64,000 bases of DNA from assembly GCF_028752835.1 (NCBI RefSeq), contig NZ_CP087952.1:2523041-2587040 (forward strand), in the 5' to 3' direction. Below the pieces are notes generated by a model. It was not told where the DNA came from. It worked only from the letters and a program-made list of their open reading frames with translations, and did no database searches. The position numbers were made by a program, and so were the translations under genes. The DNA is from Desulfosarcina sp. BuS5. GTDB taxonomy: Bacteria > Desulfobacterota > Desulfobacteria > Desulfobacterales > BuS5. This document shows, piece after piece, positions 34,143 through 42,288 of this stretch; within the stretch, counting starts at the first letter, position 1; every line of letters starts with the position of its first letter.

Positions 34143-35653
34143 CTCAAGTTTTCGAAAAATAATAGTAGACAAAATTAACAAAACGTGTCAAAATAGTTTG
34201 GTTTATTTTTTTCTCACATATACATCAAGGAGAACAAATGAAAATTCCATGTGCCAAACGGCTTGGTTTTGTTGTAAGTGGTCTCTCTTTTCTTCAACCC
34301 GCACTGACGAATGCCCAGATGTATGACTTTACCTTGGTTGCTACAGCATTAATATTAGGGTCACGTCTACATCTTACTGAAATTAGCTGTATGTTGCTGA
34401 AAGAGAAAGCAGTGAGCACACTTTCCTATCTTTTTTCGAATGCAAAAATTTGTACAGATGAATTGCAAATGCTCTATTTGCTTCAGACACTCAACACATA
34501 CAAAATTTCTCATGGCTATTTCATCATAGATGATACCATGAAACATCATACCAAATTTTGTAAATGGATTCATGGTGTTTTCATATTGTTCGATCATGCA
34601 CTTGGAACCAATTTAAAAGCAACTTGCATTGTTTTCCTCTATTATAGTGATGGGGCACTTATCAAATTCCCCATTGCTTTTCGAGTATATCACAAGGGAA
34701 CCGGTACTCTTATGCCTTGGCAACGCGGTAAACGGTGTGACTGCATAACCAAATATGATCTTGCAGTAGAAATGATGGAGTGGGCCATATTAAAAGGGTT
34801 TCCAAAGTGTATTGTTCTTGCCGACTCCTGGTTTGGAATATCGCCATTTATCAAGGAGCTTAATCGGCTTAATCTTGACTATGTGCTTGAGATAAAAGCT
34901 AATCTCAAGATAAGAGAATCATGCAAAGAACCAAAGTTAACTCCAAAGGGACGATTAGCAAAATATCAATACGATCTTGTTGGATTAGCAAAATATTTTG
35001 AAAAAATAACAACCTTTGTTCGTTGTGGATTTCCTGCCGACCCGGAAACAGGTCAAAAGGAAAAAGCACTTTACATAACCAAGGCTTCAACAGTTCGCTT
35101 GAATGCCATACCTGGCAAACATCGAATAGTTGAAAGTCACGACCCTGCCACTCAAACCATCAAGTATCTCCTCACCAATTGTCTCACCTGGGAAGCCACC
35201 AAAATCATTTCTGTTTATAGCCACCGCTGGGTTATTGAGGAGTTTTTCAAGAATGCAAAGCAGTTGTCCGATATGGAGGGAGCCACTATCAGGAGTGAAC
35301 AAGGCGCAACACTAGCGTTGTACCTGGTGTCCTGGATTGACTTCCTCCTCCATTTGGAGAATTACAAGCAATGCACTGTTGGAAAACTGCCAAAGGAACC
35401 ATTAACGATTCCTTCAATAGTTCGCCGAGCGCAAAACGAAAATTTGGAAGCGTTTGTCTTGCGAGTACAATCCGATGAGGATTTCGTTAACAAACTGGTT
35501 GAATTCAGCAGGGCTAACATGAACCGCAATCGTAAGAAATACAAAGAGTTAGTTGTTATTAATGGGGATGTTGCTGCTCCTATGAAAAAGGCCGCATAGC
35601 AAAAAATATGCCAGATGCCAATTTTTACAGGAACTATTTTTCGAAAACTTGAG
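34143..35653 (+). mobile_element. Insertion sequence with IS4-type transposase
   Basis: About 1511 bp bounded by inverted repeats CTCAAGTTTTCGAAAAATA (left, 34143) and its complement TATTTTTCGAAAACTTGAG (right, ending 35653). It carries one transposase gene. No target duplication is visible at the ends, so one flank may be rearranged. The right end lies inside the start of an antitoxin reading frame. Confidence 0.82.
34238..35599 (+). CDS. IS4-superfamily DDE transposase
   Basis: 453 residues with the catalytic Asp in FIIDDTMKH, the second in VLADSWFG and the Y-(2)-R-(3)-E-(6)-K signature as YSHRWVIEEFFKNAK, which places it in the IS4/IS701-like group. AAGGAGAACAA precedes the ATG. The frame is intact, so the element could be active. 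Its stop is about 15 bases before the ATG used by the antitoxin. Confidence 0.88.
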   Translation: MKIPCAKRLGFVVSGLSFLQPALTNAQMYDFTLVATALILGSRLHLTEISCMLLKEKAVSTLSYLFSNAKICTDELQMLYLLQTLNTYKISHGYFIIDDTMKHHTKFCKWIHGVFILFDHALGTNLKATCIVFLYYSDGALIKFPIAFRVYHKGTGTLMPWQRGKRCDCITKYDLAVEMMEWAILKGFPKCIVLADSWFGISPFIKELNRLNLDYVLEIKANLKIRESCKEPKLTPKGRLAKYQYDLVGLAKYFEKITTFVRCGFPADPETGQKEKALYITKASTVRLNAIPGKHRIVESHDPATQTIKYLLTNCLTWEATKIISVYSHRWVIEEFFKNAKQLSDMEGATIRSEQGATLALYLVSWIDFLLHLENYKQCTVGKLPKEPLTIPSIVRRAQNENLEAFVLRVQSDEDFVNKLVEFSRANMNRNRKKYKELVVINGDVAAPMKKAA

Positions 35654-35896
35654 AATATAAATGAAATAAAAACTCATCTCTCAAGTTACCTCACCAAGGT
35701 CGGCAGGGGTGAAACCGTAATTATATGCAAGCGAAATGTACCCATTGCTGAAATAAAACCTATCACGGCACTCCCAAGCAAAAAACGTCCAATTGGTCTA
35801 GCCGGTAAAGAATATCCGGATTTCAAAATTAGCGAAGCTTTTTTTGAACCTCTTCCGGATGATATTGTTGCCGCTTTTAATGGAGAAGACTTGTGA
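35615..35896 (+). CDS. Phd/YefM-type antitoxin with IS-derived N terminus
   Basis: 93 residues. The antitoxin core begins ENINEIKTHLSSYLTKVGRG, as in Phd/YefM proteins that bind DNA and neutralise a toxin. The first 12-13 residues (MPIFTGTIFRKL) are encoded by the IS right end, because the inverted repeat stops at 35653. So the native start was lost and the IS provides a substitute ATG at 35615 without a clear ribosome site. Translation may depend on re-initiation after the transposase stop at 35599. The stop overlaps the toxin start (GTGA). Confidence 0.8.
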   Translation: MPIFTGTIFRKLENINEIKTHLSSYLTKVGRGETVIICKRNVPIAEIKPITALPSKKRPIGLAGKEYPDFKISEAFFEPLPDDIVAAFNGEDL

Positions 35897-36279
35897 AACT
35901 GCTTCTCGACACCTGTACTTTTCTTTGGTTAACTAAAGGCAGTGAGGAACTTTCTAAAAATGCAATTAAAGCTTTTACTGATCCGAAAAATGAAGTCTAT
36001 TTAAGTGCTGTTTCTGCTTGGGAAATCAATGTAAAATATCGGTTGGGGAAATTGTTCCTTCCCCTTTCTCCTGATAAGTTTATTCCCAAAGAGCGAAAAA
36101 GACACCTTGTCGCCCCGCTGGATTTAACAGAACAAGACACCTTGCATCTATGTAAACTGCCGGCTACCCACAAAGATCCTTTTGATCGCATGCTTATTTG
36201 TCAGGCCATTGAGCATTCATTAACAATTCTTACCCCTGATCCGCTTATCGTTCAGTATCCAATTCGTAATCTCTGGTAG
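35893..36279 (+). CDS. PIN-domain (VapC-type) toxin
   Basis: 128 residues with the PIN-fold acidic residues: MKLLLDTCTFLWL at the start, SAVSAWEINVKYRLGKL and DPFDRMLICQAIEHSLTILT. Family members are ribonucleases that cleave tRNA or rRNA when free of antitoxin. GTG start at 35893 overlaps the antitoxin stop, with GGAGAAG upstream. The intact toxin beside an altered antitoxin start is noteworthy. Confidence 0.87.
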   Translation: MKLLLDTCTFLWLTKGSEELSKNAIKAFTDPKNEVYLSAVSAWEINVKYRLGKLFLPLSPDKFIPKERKRHLVAPLDLTEQDTLHLCKLPATHKDPFDRMLICQAIEHSLTILTPDPLIVQYPIRNLW

Positions 36280-36389
36280 TTTTGTGACAATTTGAAAATG
36301 CAGTTGTTCTGATTGATTGACAGTAATGAAAAAAGGCATTGTGGAGCGGTGACAGATGTAGAGCATTTTTTACAGGCGTTTTGACGCGA

Positions 36390-36510
36390 ATAGACGGAGG
36401 CAGGTGTATTAATCCATCTTCATACGTACGCAACATGGCAACACGGCGGCACGACATATATTTTAATTTTCCGTCAGGTTTTAACCATTGAAGCATCAGG
36501 CAAACGGACG
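36390..36510 (-). pseudogene. Fragment of a DUF4338 (Druantia DruA-like/transposase-associated) gene
   Basis: The minus strand reads SVCLMLQWLKPDGKLKYMSC, then RRVAMLRTYEDGLIHLPP. This matches the N-terminal helix-turn-helix region that I know from DUF4338 proteins (W..P.G..K.M.CR....L...GLI.LPP). Nothing of the catalytic part follows; the frame runs into unrelated sequence. A decayed fragment between VapC and atpF. Confidence 0.55.
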
Positions 36511-36536
36511 GTTCATTAAAAAAGACGAAAATTTTT

Positions 36537-36562
36537 AACTACCACTATATTTAATGGTAGTT
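36537..36562. repeat. Short hairpin AACTACCA / TGGTAGTT
   Basis: Perfect 8-bp arms around a 10-base AT loop, in the degenerate space between the DUF4338 remnant and atpF. It could be a terminator stem for atpF transcripts or an end of a lost mobile element. Confidence 0.4.
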
Positions 36563-36688
36563 AAGTAAATAGTAGACCAGGTATTGATTTTAAGCTCGTG
36601 AACGGTTACGTTGTGTTTAATACTTCCAGACAGATCTCATGGCAGATATCTGGGAAGGCCGTAAAAAAATTGGAAATATTTCTTTTAT

Positions 36689-37294
36689 TCATCTGTTTGA
36701 TGATGACTGAAGTATTGAAGATGTACGATCTATATACTGGGTTAAAAGTTTCCGGTTGTCTTCATCTGTAATCTCATCCGGAATCTTTTCCATGGCCAAG
36801 TCAAAGGCGGCATCAACAAGTTCGGCACGAAAAGAATTTTTTGCATTCTGAATAATTGCCTTCACCTTTTGTTTGGACGCTTCTATCATTAATCCGCTCT
36901 GTATGCGGGCATCTTCAATAATCTTGTCCTTCTGCTTGGCGCCCTGCCTGACTATTCTTTCCTTTAACTCAGCAAAATGACCGATGCTCTCCTCAAGCTG
37001 CTGTTTGGCCTCTTTGATTGACTGATTGGCCTTATTTTTTTCTTTTTCCAACAAATCTATATCCCTGGCCAAAGACTCTTTGCGTGAATGCAAAAAATTC
37101 ATCAAAGGTTTTTTGCCGAATTTAACCAGCAGGAATACAATTATACCGAAATTTATCCATCTAAGGACCAAATCGTATGTACTTCTCCAGCTACTGGCGC
37201 TTTCAGATGCAAAAGCAAAATCGCCAAATAATAATAAAGCAAATCCGGCCACAAAAGCATAAAATACCCACTTCATTCTATATGCGCTTTTCAT
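36689..37294 (-). CDS. atpF: F0F1 ATP synthase subunit b
   Basis: Peripheral stator stalk subunit of 201 residues. An N-terminal signal-like helix (residues 7-28) and a second membrane helix (about 45-62, WINFGIIVFLLVKFGKKPL) are followed by a long charged coiled coil (about 65-160) and a C-terminal segment for binding subunit delta. Its ATG overlaps the stop of the preceding b' gene by one base (TAATG). Unusually, no atpH/A/G/D/C follows; downstream are mobile remnants and a toxin-antitoxin pair. Confidence 0.88.
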   Translation of the reverse strand: MKSAYRMKWVFYAFVAGFALLLFGDFAFASESASSWRSTYDLVLRWINFGIIVFLLVKFGKKPLMNFLHSRKESLARDIDLLEKEKNKANQSIKEAKQQLEESIGHFAELKERIVRQGAKQKDKIIEDARIQSGLMIEASKQKVKAIIQNAKNSFRAELVDAAFDLAMEKIPDEITDEDNRKLLTQYIDRTSSILQSSSNR

Positions 37295-37752
37295 TAACCC
37301 AACCTCCGGTCCAGAACTTTCTCCATAATTCCCAAGGCGAGGGCTTCGGATTCTTTTTTAAAAAATTTCCTTGCCTCAATAATTTCCGCCTTCACTTCCG
37401 CTTCAGCTGTAGCATTTATGGCCGTAACATCATCCATAGCCACTTTTATAATCTCTGAAGCTTCTAAGGTGCCCTTGTGTTCAAATTCTGTTTTAATGGC
37501 CGAGGCTTCCTCTCTGGCTTTAGATTCCCCTTCTTTTAACTGAACAGTTATATCAGCCAAACTTTGCTGAGCGCTAATAATATCCTGTCCGATATTATCG
37601 ATATAAACATCCCTTTTGCGCATCTCGCTTGAAAGAGGCTGAAACATGATACGGTTAATCAGAAAAACGAATATTAAAAAAGAAACCAATTGGATAATCA
37701 TGGTCTCATTGATACTAAGAAGTGCTATATTGCTGATAATTTGCATTGCCAA
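37294..37752 (-). CDS. F0F1 ATP synthase subunit b' (b-type stator)
   Basis: 152 residues: a membrane helix at residues 18-38 (MIIQLVSFLIFVFLINRIMF), the b-family start of cytoplasmic helix FQPLSSEMRKRDVYIDN, then a continuous charged coiled coil. Paired b and b' genes are usual in Desulfobacterota and phototrophs. It lies 475 bases downstream of atpE, a gap filled by two repeat elements, so its own promoter may be needed. Confidence 0.87.
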   Translation of the reverse strand: MAMQIISNIALLSINETMIIQLVSFLIFVFLINRIMFQPLSSEMRKRDVYIDNIGQDIISAQQSLADITVQLKEGESKAREEASAIKTEFEHKGTLEASEIIKVAMDDVTAINATAEAEVKAEIIEARKFFKKESEALALGIMEKVLDRRLG

Positions 37753-37846
37753 TTATACTCCCCTAAAAAAAAACAGCAAAACACAAACTGGTATGTATAG
37801 ATTCGATAGAAACACTTTTAACTTCACTAGTTTTTTCATAAGTTCT

Positions 37847-37950
37847 ATAGATTTCCACATAACCATTTCACTCCGTTATCGGCCAAAACATTAGGTCGAC
37901 GTACTATTGGTACGCCTCCCTATAATTTATTTCTCTATCATTGTGAAAAT
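37847..37950. repeat. R1 dispersed inverted-repeat element, copy d (divergent)
   Basis: Left arm TATAGATTTCCACATAACCA and right part AATTTATTTCTC with ATTGTGAAAA. The centre is changed to GTACTATTGGTAC, again self-complementary. It lies between atpE and the b' gene. Confidence 0.65.
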
Positions 37951-37954
37951 AATT

Positions 37955-38160
37955 AGTGCTTGAACGAAAACTCTCAAACGTTTTATAAAACAAGTAGTTA
38001 TAAATACTTTCGAAATTAAGATTTTAAAAAATTAAATTATTCAACCCGGCTTTCCTAATAAGAAGTGCCAATTCTTCATAAAAAGTCAAAATCTTTGTTT
38101 TCAAAAATAACAACAATATATCTTAAAAACAATCAGTTAAATAATTTCCGTTCAGTCACT
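37955..38160. repeat. R2 miniature element, copy 1 (206 bp)
   Basis: Ends AGTGCTTGAACGAAAACT (left) and TTTCCGTTCAGTCACT (right), which are imperfect inverted repeats. The same ends in opposite orientation bound 43072-43302. The interior is AT-rich and not conserved. It directly follows R1 copy d in the atp cluster. Confidence 0.6.
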
Positions 38161-38226
38161 AATCATCTCAAAATCTATATATAGGCCGAAAAGTACAGTA
38201 GATTGCTTACAGCGAATAAACAAAAC

Positions 38227-38475
38227 TTAAACAACAAACAAAAGCAGCAATGCCACAACTAACGCATAAATACCTGTCGATTCCGTCACAGCTTGCCCTA
38301 CGAGCATTGTTCTTGTGATCAGGCCTGCTTCAGCAGGATTCCTGGCTATACCTTCACACGCTTTAGCGGCAGCCATACCTTCACCGACACCAGAGCCGAT
38401 TGCACCAAGTCCCATTGCCAAGCCAGCGCCTAAATAAGCCGCAGCTTTTATAATTTCTACACCTTCGATAGCCAT
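38227..38475 (-). CDS. atpE: F0F1 ATP synthase subunit c with two-carboxylate ion site
   Basis: Rotor-ring hairpin of 82 residues from the ATG at 38475, which has GGAGG five bases upstream; an ATG four codons earlier overlaps that site and is unlikely. Helix 1 carries glycine repeats GAGLAMGLGAIGSGVGEG, helix 2 VGQAVTESTGIYALVVALLLLF. The ion-binding Glu is at position 65. Position 32 is also Glu, and 63, 66 and 67 are Val, Ser and Thr: the sodium-type ligand set with the two-carboxylate variant described for Fusobacterium nucleatum. Sodium coupling is therefore likely, by inference. Confidence 0.93.
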   Translation of the reverse strand: MAIEGVEIIKAAAYLGAGLAMGLGAIGSGVGEGMAAAKACEGIARNPAEAGLITRTMLVGQAVTESTGIYALVVALLLLFVV

Positions 38476-38847
38476 ACATGCCTCCATTATTTGTTATTTG
38501 CTAATAATGTCATGCCCTGCCGGCACAACAAGATATAAAAAATGAAACAGCTCTTAGCGCGTTCATTTTATAAATTGATAAAATTCCTCTATTCATAGTT
38601 TCATATACTCAATTTTTCAAAAAATAATTCTTTGAAAAATTTAAATTTAGCGGGAATATTGCTTTTATGGTATCAATATTTCTTGATACGAATCTAATTT
38701 TTTATGATAAAATACCTTTTCTTTTTTACAGGTCTATGTATCAGCTACAAAACCGCAAACCTGATAAAATGCCATAATATTAGGGGCTCGTTTAAAAATA
38801 TTGCATCTCACAGATAGATGTTTTTGCATATGATCTAATATCTGCCA
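38476..38847. other. AT-rich spacer between atpB and atpE
   Basis: About 370 bases without a gene on either strand. Only AT-rich sequence with short self-complementary runs (TTTTTCAAAAAATAATTC) is seen; it presumably holds the atpE leader or promoter. No recognisable repeat family. Confidence 0.5.
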
Positions 38848-39522
38848 CTATCTAACCTGTACCGAAATATAAACAACAGTCAGGATTGTAAAAACAAAGG
38901 CCTGAATAGTGCCCACAAAAAGACCGAAAAAAGCATTCAAAAAAGGAGGAAGCAGCAAGCTGTATGTAAGATATGAAATCACCAAAATAATAATGGAGCC
39001 ACCCATAACATTTCCAAATAAACGGAAAGAGATTGAAACAACCTTGGCCAATTCCCCGATTAAATTCAGTGGAAGCATAAAAACAAATGGTTGAAAATAA
39101 CCACTGATATATTTTTTTATACCTTTTGCTTTTATTCCGGCATAATGAGCAATACAAAAACCCATTAGACCTAAACTTAACGGAGTATTAAGGTCCTTTG
39201 TAGGTTCATCAAGATGCGGAATAATTCCAAGCCAGTTTGAAAACAGAAGAAACATAAAAAGCGCACAGACAAGAGGCGCATATGTTTTTGCCTTCTCACG
39301 GTCAAGTGCATCCTCTGTAAGGTTGTATAACTGTTCAACGAATAGCTCCCCAACAACCTGAAAAGGCCCTGGTAAAATATTCTTTCTTCTAACTGTCAAA
39401 AATCCAAAAATAAGAAGACAAAAAATTACTATCCATGACATAATGATTGGTTCAACGTTAAATACCAGGTTGTGCCCATAAAAAGGCACAATAAGCTGAT
39501 GAATTTTTCCCAAATCTTCCAT
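38848..39522 (-). CDS. atpB: F0F1 ATP synthase subunit a
   Basis: Stator membrane subunit forming the ion half-channels. 224 residues with about five membrane helices. The essential Arg is in VSISFRLFGNVMGGSIII, and FSNWLGIIPHLDEPTKDLNTP and the C-terminal GTIQAFVFTILTVVYIS are typical. ATG at 39522, six bases after the atpI stop. It is shorter at the N terminus than E. coli AtpB, as in many anaerobes. Confidence 0.93.
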   Translation of the reverse strand: MEDLGKIHQLIVPFYGHNLVFNVEPIIMSWIVIFCLLIFGFLTVRRKNILPGPFQVVGELFVEQLYNLTEDALDREKAKTYAPLVCALFMFLLFSNWLGIIPHLDEPTKDLNTPLSLGLMGFCIAHYAGIKAKGIKKYISGYFQPFVFMLPLNLIGELAKVVSISFRLFGNVMGGSIIILVISYLTYSLLLPPFLNAFFGLFVGTIQAFVFTILTVVYISVQVR

Positions 39523-39528
39523 AATCTT

Positions 39529-39906
39529 TTAAGCCTGTCTTTTTGGGGGTTTAACAAATAAAGTATCGACAAGAATCACAATTTGAACTGCAAAAATACC
39601 AAAGATAACTGCGATAAAATTAAACTGTTCCATTTTAATAGATAAAATCAACGGAAAAGCTAAAATTATATATCGAAAACATGCGGAGCAGATAGCCAAC
39701 AATATAAGTTTAGCTTGGGTAACTCCTAATTTCATTGAGATCATCTCATTAAGTAAAATAAAATTTAAAATACTGAATAATGTCCCAAGGATAAGACCCT
39801 TACCGAATGATTTAAAACCAAACATTATAAAACCAGTGCCTGCGATTAGTCCATTAATTATAGCTCCAGAGCAATATCGTTTCTTAAACTGCCTTATCTC
39901 TTCCAC
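39529..39906 (-). CDS. atpI: ATP synthase subunit I (AtpI/UncI)
   Basis: 125-residue four-helix membrane protein (helices near 15-35, 38-55, 65-85 and 95-118). The family is an accessory in c-ring assembly or cation supply for F0. Recognisable by position directly upstream of atpB and by the GTLFSILNFILLNEMISMKLG segment. The GTG start overlaps the atpZ stop (TAGTG). Confidence 0.8.
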   Translation of the reverse strand: MEEIRQFKKRYCSGAIINGLIAGTGFIMFGFKSFGKGLILGTLFSILNFILLNEMISMKLGVTQAKLILLAICSACFRYIILAFPLILSIKMEQFNFIAVIFGIFAVQIVILVDTLFVKPPKRQA

Positions 39907-40196
39907 TATTTTTGCTGGTTCCTATTTGTTTTGTTCGGTTCATCCTCTTTATTACTTTCAGTGATCTCAAGTATCTGCCTATAAGCTGTATTAGCGCCGC
40001 CGATCACACCCAGAATAATAAAAACCGTAACAAAAACACCCTTTGTGCCAAGCCATTTATCAAGGTAAAGGCCGATAAAAAAACAGAAAATTATACAACC
40101 TGCCATCGTAAGGCCAAGCTGCATAACAATTCCCATATTCTCTGCAATCTCGCTGTTTTTTTTATAGCTGAAAAATCGTTTTTTCTTATGAGTCAT
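39906..40196 (-). CDS. atpZ: AtpZ/AtpI-type membrane protein (ATP synthase gene 1)
   Basis: About 96 residues from the ATG at 40196 with two membrane helices (MGIVMQLGLTMAGCIIFCFF and VFVTVFIILGVIGGANTAY) and the LDKWLGTKG turn of the AtpZ family. AtpZ with AtpI is implicated in cation handling for the F0 motor. A start at 40241 would add a non-conserved segment overlapping engB. First of the atp genes, 42 bases after engB. Confidence 0.85.
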   Translation of the reverse strand: MTHKKKRFFSYKKNSEIAENMGIVMQLGLTMAGCIIFCFFIGLYLDKWLGTKGVFVTVFIILGVIGGANTAYRQILEITESNKEDEPNKTNRNQQK

Positions 40197-40237
40197 GTTG
40201 CATAGTTTGTTTCTATGGTGATTAACTATAAAAAAGA

Positions 40238-40852
40238 TCAAGATGTGTCAATAGAATATATTGCTAACTGAGGGCTCAACAAGTTCTCTATTTCATTCCG
40301 GAGTCTCTCGTTACCCAAATTTGTCTTTGCGGAAAATAGAACCAGGTCACCCTTATCCATAGAAAGCGTTTTTGATATTGCAAGGATCTGTTTTATCTGT
40401 TTTGTTTTGGAAAGCTTATCGGCTTTTGTAAGGACAAGTATGGCTGGAATGTCATAATGATTAAGCCAGTTGATAAAATTCAGTTCCTCAAGCCCGGGAA
40501 TGCGGCGCAAATCCATCAATAAGACCACACCGAGCAGGGTTTCTCTTGTTGAAAGATATGTTTCAATCATCGGGCCCCAGGTTTTTTTTACGGATGCCGG
40601 AACTTTTGCATATCCGTAGCCGGGAAGATCAACAAAAAGAAAGGCGCTGTTAACCATAAAAAAATTAACAAGCTGGGTACGTCCGGGCGTGGAACTTGTT
40701 TTAACAAGGCGCTTCCTGTTGATCACTCTATTAATCAGAGAGGATTTACCTACATTGGAGCGTCCGGCAAATGCTATTTCAGGTAAACCGGTCTGGGGAT
40801 ACTGGGATGGTTTGACTGCGCTTGTAATGAATTCGGATGATTTTATTATCAC
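40238..40852 (-). CDS. engB: Ribosome biogenesis GTP-binding protein YihA/EngB
   Basis: Small essential GTPase of 204 residues for 50S assembly. G1 GRSNVGKSSLIN, G2 region TSSTPGRTQ, G3 DLPGYGYAK, G4 LTKADKLSK and G5 FSAKT are all present. GTG start at 40852 matches the family start IIKSSEFITSA. Located between hisG and the ATP synthase F0 genes on the same strand. Confidence 0.95.
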   Translation of the reverse strand: MIIKSSEFITSAVKPSQYPQTGLPEIAFAGRSNVGKSSLINRVINRKRLVKTSSTPGRTQLVNFFMVNSAFLFVDLPGYGYAKVPASVKKTWGPMIETYLSTRETLLGVVLLMDLRRIPGLEELNFINWLNHYDIPAILVLTKADKLSKTKQIKQILAISKTLSMDKGDLVLFSAKTNLGNERLRNEIENLLSPQLAIYSIDTS

Positions 40853-40870
40853 GTTTATAATCGTTTACAT

Positions 40871-40897
40871 TTGACGGTTCATATAGATTGTCACACG
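40871..40897. repeat. Truncated R1 end between engB and hisG
   Basis: TTGACGGTTCATATAGATTGTCACA combines one R1 right end and one left end (split here: TTGACGGTTCATATAG, then ATTGTCACA) without the central part. It looks like a decayed or junction copy. Confidence 0.45.
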
Positions 40898-41766
40898 ACC
40901 TTATTCAGTGGATACTCAATAATACCTTCAGCGCCGGTTTTCAACAGGTGCGGTATAAGTTCCCTCACAATGTCGGATTTTACCACTGTTTCCACTGAAA
41001 ACCAGTCTGTCTGGTAAAGCGGAGAGACTGTCGGCGCGTTAAGACTGGGGAGCATGGATACTATTTTTTCCAAGGCAGCGTTGGAGACGTTCATTTTCAG
41101 ACCCACAAGTTTTTCTCCGCGGAGTGCGCCTTTAAGCAGCAGGGCTATCTGCTCAATTTTTTCTCTTTTTTCAGAATCCTGCCATGCTTTATGGTTTACA
41201 ATAAGCTGGGTATTGGTCTTCATAATTTCATGTAAAATTTTGAGACCGTGGGCTCTTATGGTGCTCTCCGTCTCCGTAACCTCGACTATGGCATCGGCAA
41301 GTCCTGAAACCACCTTTGCTTCTGTGGCGCCCCATGAGAATTCAACGCATACATTAATATTTCTATCTGAAAAATATTTTTTGGTAAACTCGACTAATTC
41401 AGTGGCGATCTTCTTCCCTTCAAGATCTTTAAGCTCTTTAATCTCCGAATTATATGGAACCGCCAAAACCCATCTTGCAGGCCTGGCGCTTACCTTGGAG
41501 TATACCAGATCCTCAACAACATGGACATCGGATGCGTTTTCAGCTATCCAGTCTTTGCCTGTAAGACCTGCATCGAGAGTTCCGCTGTGAACGTAACGGG
41601 ACATTTCCTGGGCCCTGCATATTGCGCATTCAATTTCATTGTCGTTAATTTCAGGGAAATAGCTTCTCCCGCTTACATTTATCTCCCAACCGGAACGTTT
41701 AAACAGGGCAATAGTTGCATTCTGCAAACTACCTTTAGGGATTCCCAGCTTTAATGGTTTTTTCAT
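40891..41766 (-). CDS. hisG: ATP phosphoribosyltransferase (long form)
   Basis: First enzyme of histidine synthesis, condensing ATP with PRPP. 291 residues, the long HisG form with a C-terminal ACT-like regulatory domain (about 215-287, [16 protein letters not shown] and [21 protein letters not shown]), so HisZ is not needed and feedback by histidine is expected. The catalytic part starts [20 protein letters not shown] and contains the PRPP loop [13 protein letters not shown]. The ATG overlaps the hisI stop (ATGA). Confidence 0.95.
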   Translation of the reverse strand: MKKPLKLGIPKGSLQNATIALFKRSGWEINVSGRSYFPEINDNEIECAICRAQEMSRYVHSGTLDAGLTGKDWIAENASDVHVVEDLVYSKVSARPARWVLAVPYNSEIKELKDLEGKKIATELVEFTKKYFSDRNINVCVEFSWGATEAKVVSGLADAIVEVTETESTIRAHGLKILHEIMKTNTQLIVNHKAWQDSEKREKIEQIALLLKGALRGEKLVGLKMNVSNAALEKIVSMLPSLNAPTVSPLYQTDWFSVETVVKSDIVRELIPHLLKTGAEGIIEYPLNKVV

Positions 41767-42149
41767 TTTTTATATACCTCATCAGGATTAAATATCGGCT
41801 TTCCAATAGTCGTAAGAGAACCGTCTTCAACTTTTCTAAAAAAACAGGATCTGTAACCTTTATGACATGCCGCGCCTCCGATCTGTTCAACCTTTAAAAG
41901 CACAGTATCCTCGTCACAATCTATCCTTATATCCTTTACAATCTGCAAGTTTCCGGAAGTTTCGCCTTTGACCCAGAGTGATTGGCGGCTGCGACTAAAG
42001 TATGTGGCTTTTCCGGAAGAGATGGTGGCTTCCCAGGCCTCCTGATTCATATATCCCAGCATCAAAACTTCTCCGGTTTCATAATCCTGCGTAATAACAG
42101 GAAGCAATCCATTGTTTTTGTTAAAATCAAGCTTGATCATTATAATCAT
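41763..42149 (-). CDS. hisI: Phosphoribosyl-AMP cyclohydrolase
   Basis: Third-step histidine enzyme opening the purine ring of PR-AMP. 128 residues with the motifs [47 protein letters not shown] and the metal-binding [13 protein letters not shown]. It is the cyclohydrolase-only form, without HisE fusion. An ATG three codons inside is an alternative start. Coupled to hisG by a four-base overlap. Confidence 0.95.
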   Translation of the reverse strand: MIIMIKLDFNKNNGLLPVITQDYETGEVLMLGYMNQEAWEATISSGKATYFSRSRQSLWVKGETSGNLQIVKDIRIDCDEDTVLLKVEQIGGAACHKGYRSCFFRKVEDGSLTTIGKPIFNPDEVYKK

Positions 42150-42288
42150 GATCCTTATTTTTTCGTTAAAAAGTTTATCAAAAATTTATAAAGAGTTAAT
42201 CATTATTATAGATTTATTGTACTCAAACCTGTTAGGTTAGATATTATTTTGAGTAAAGTCAATTTTTTTAAAAAAAAGGAGCAAAAAA

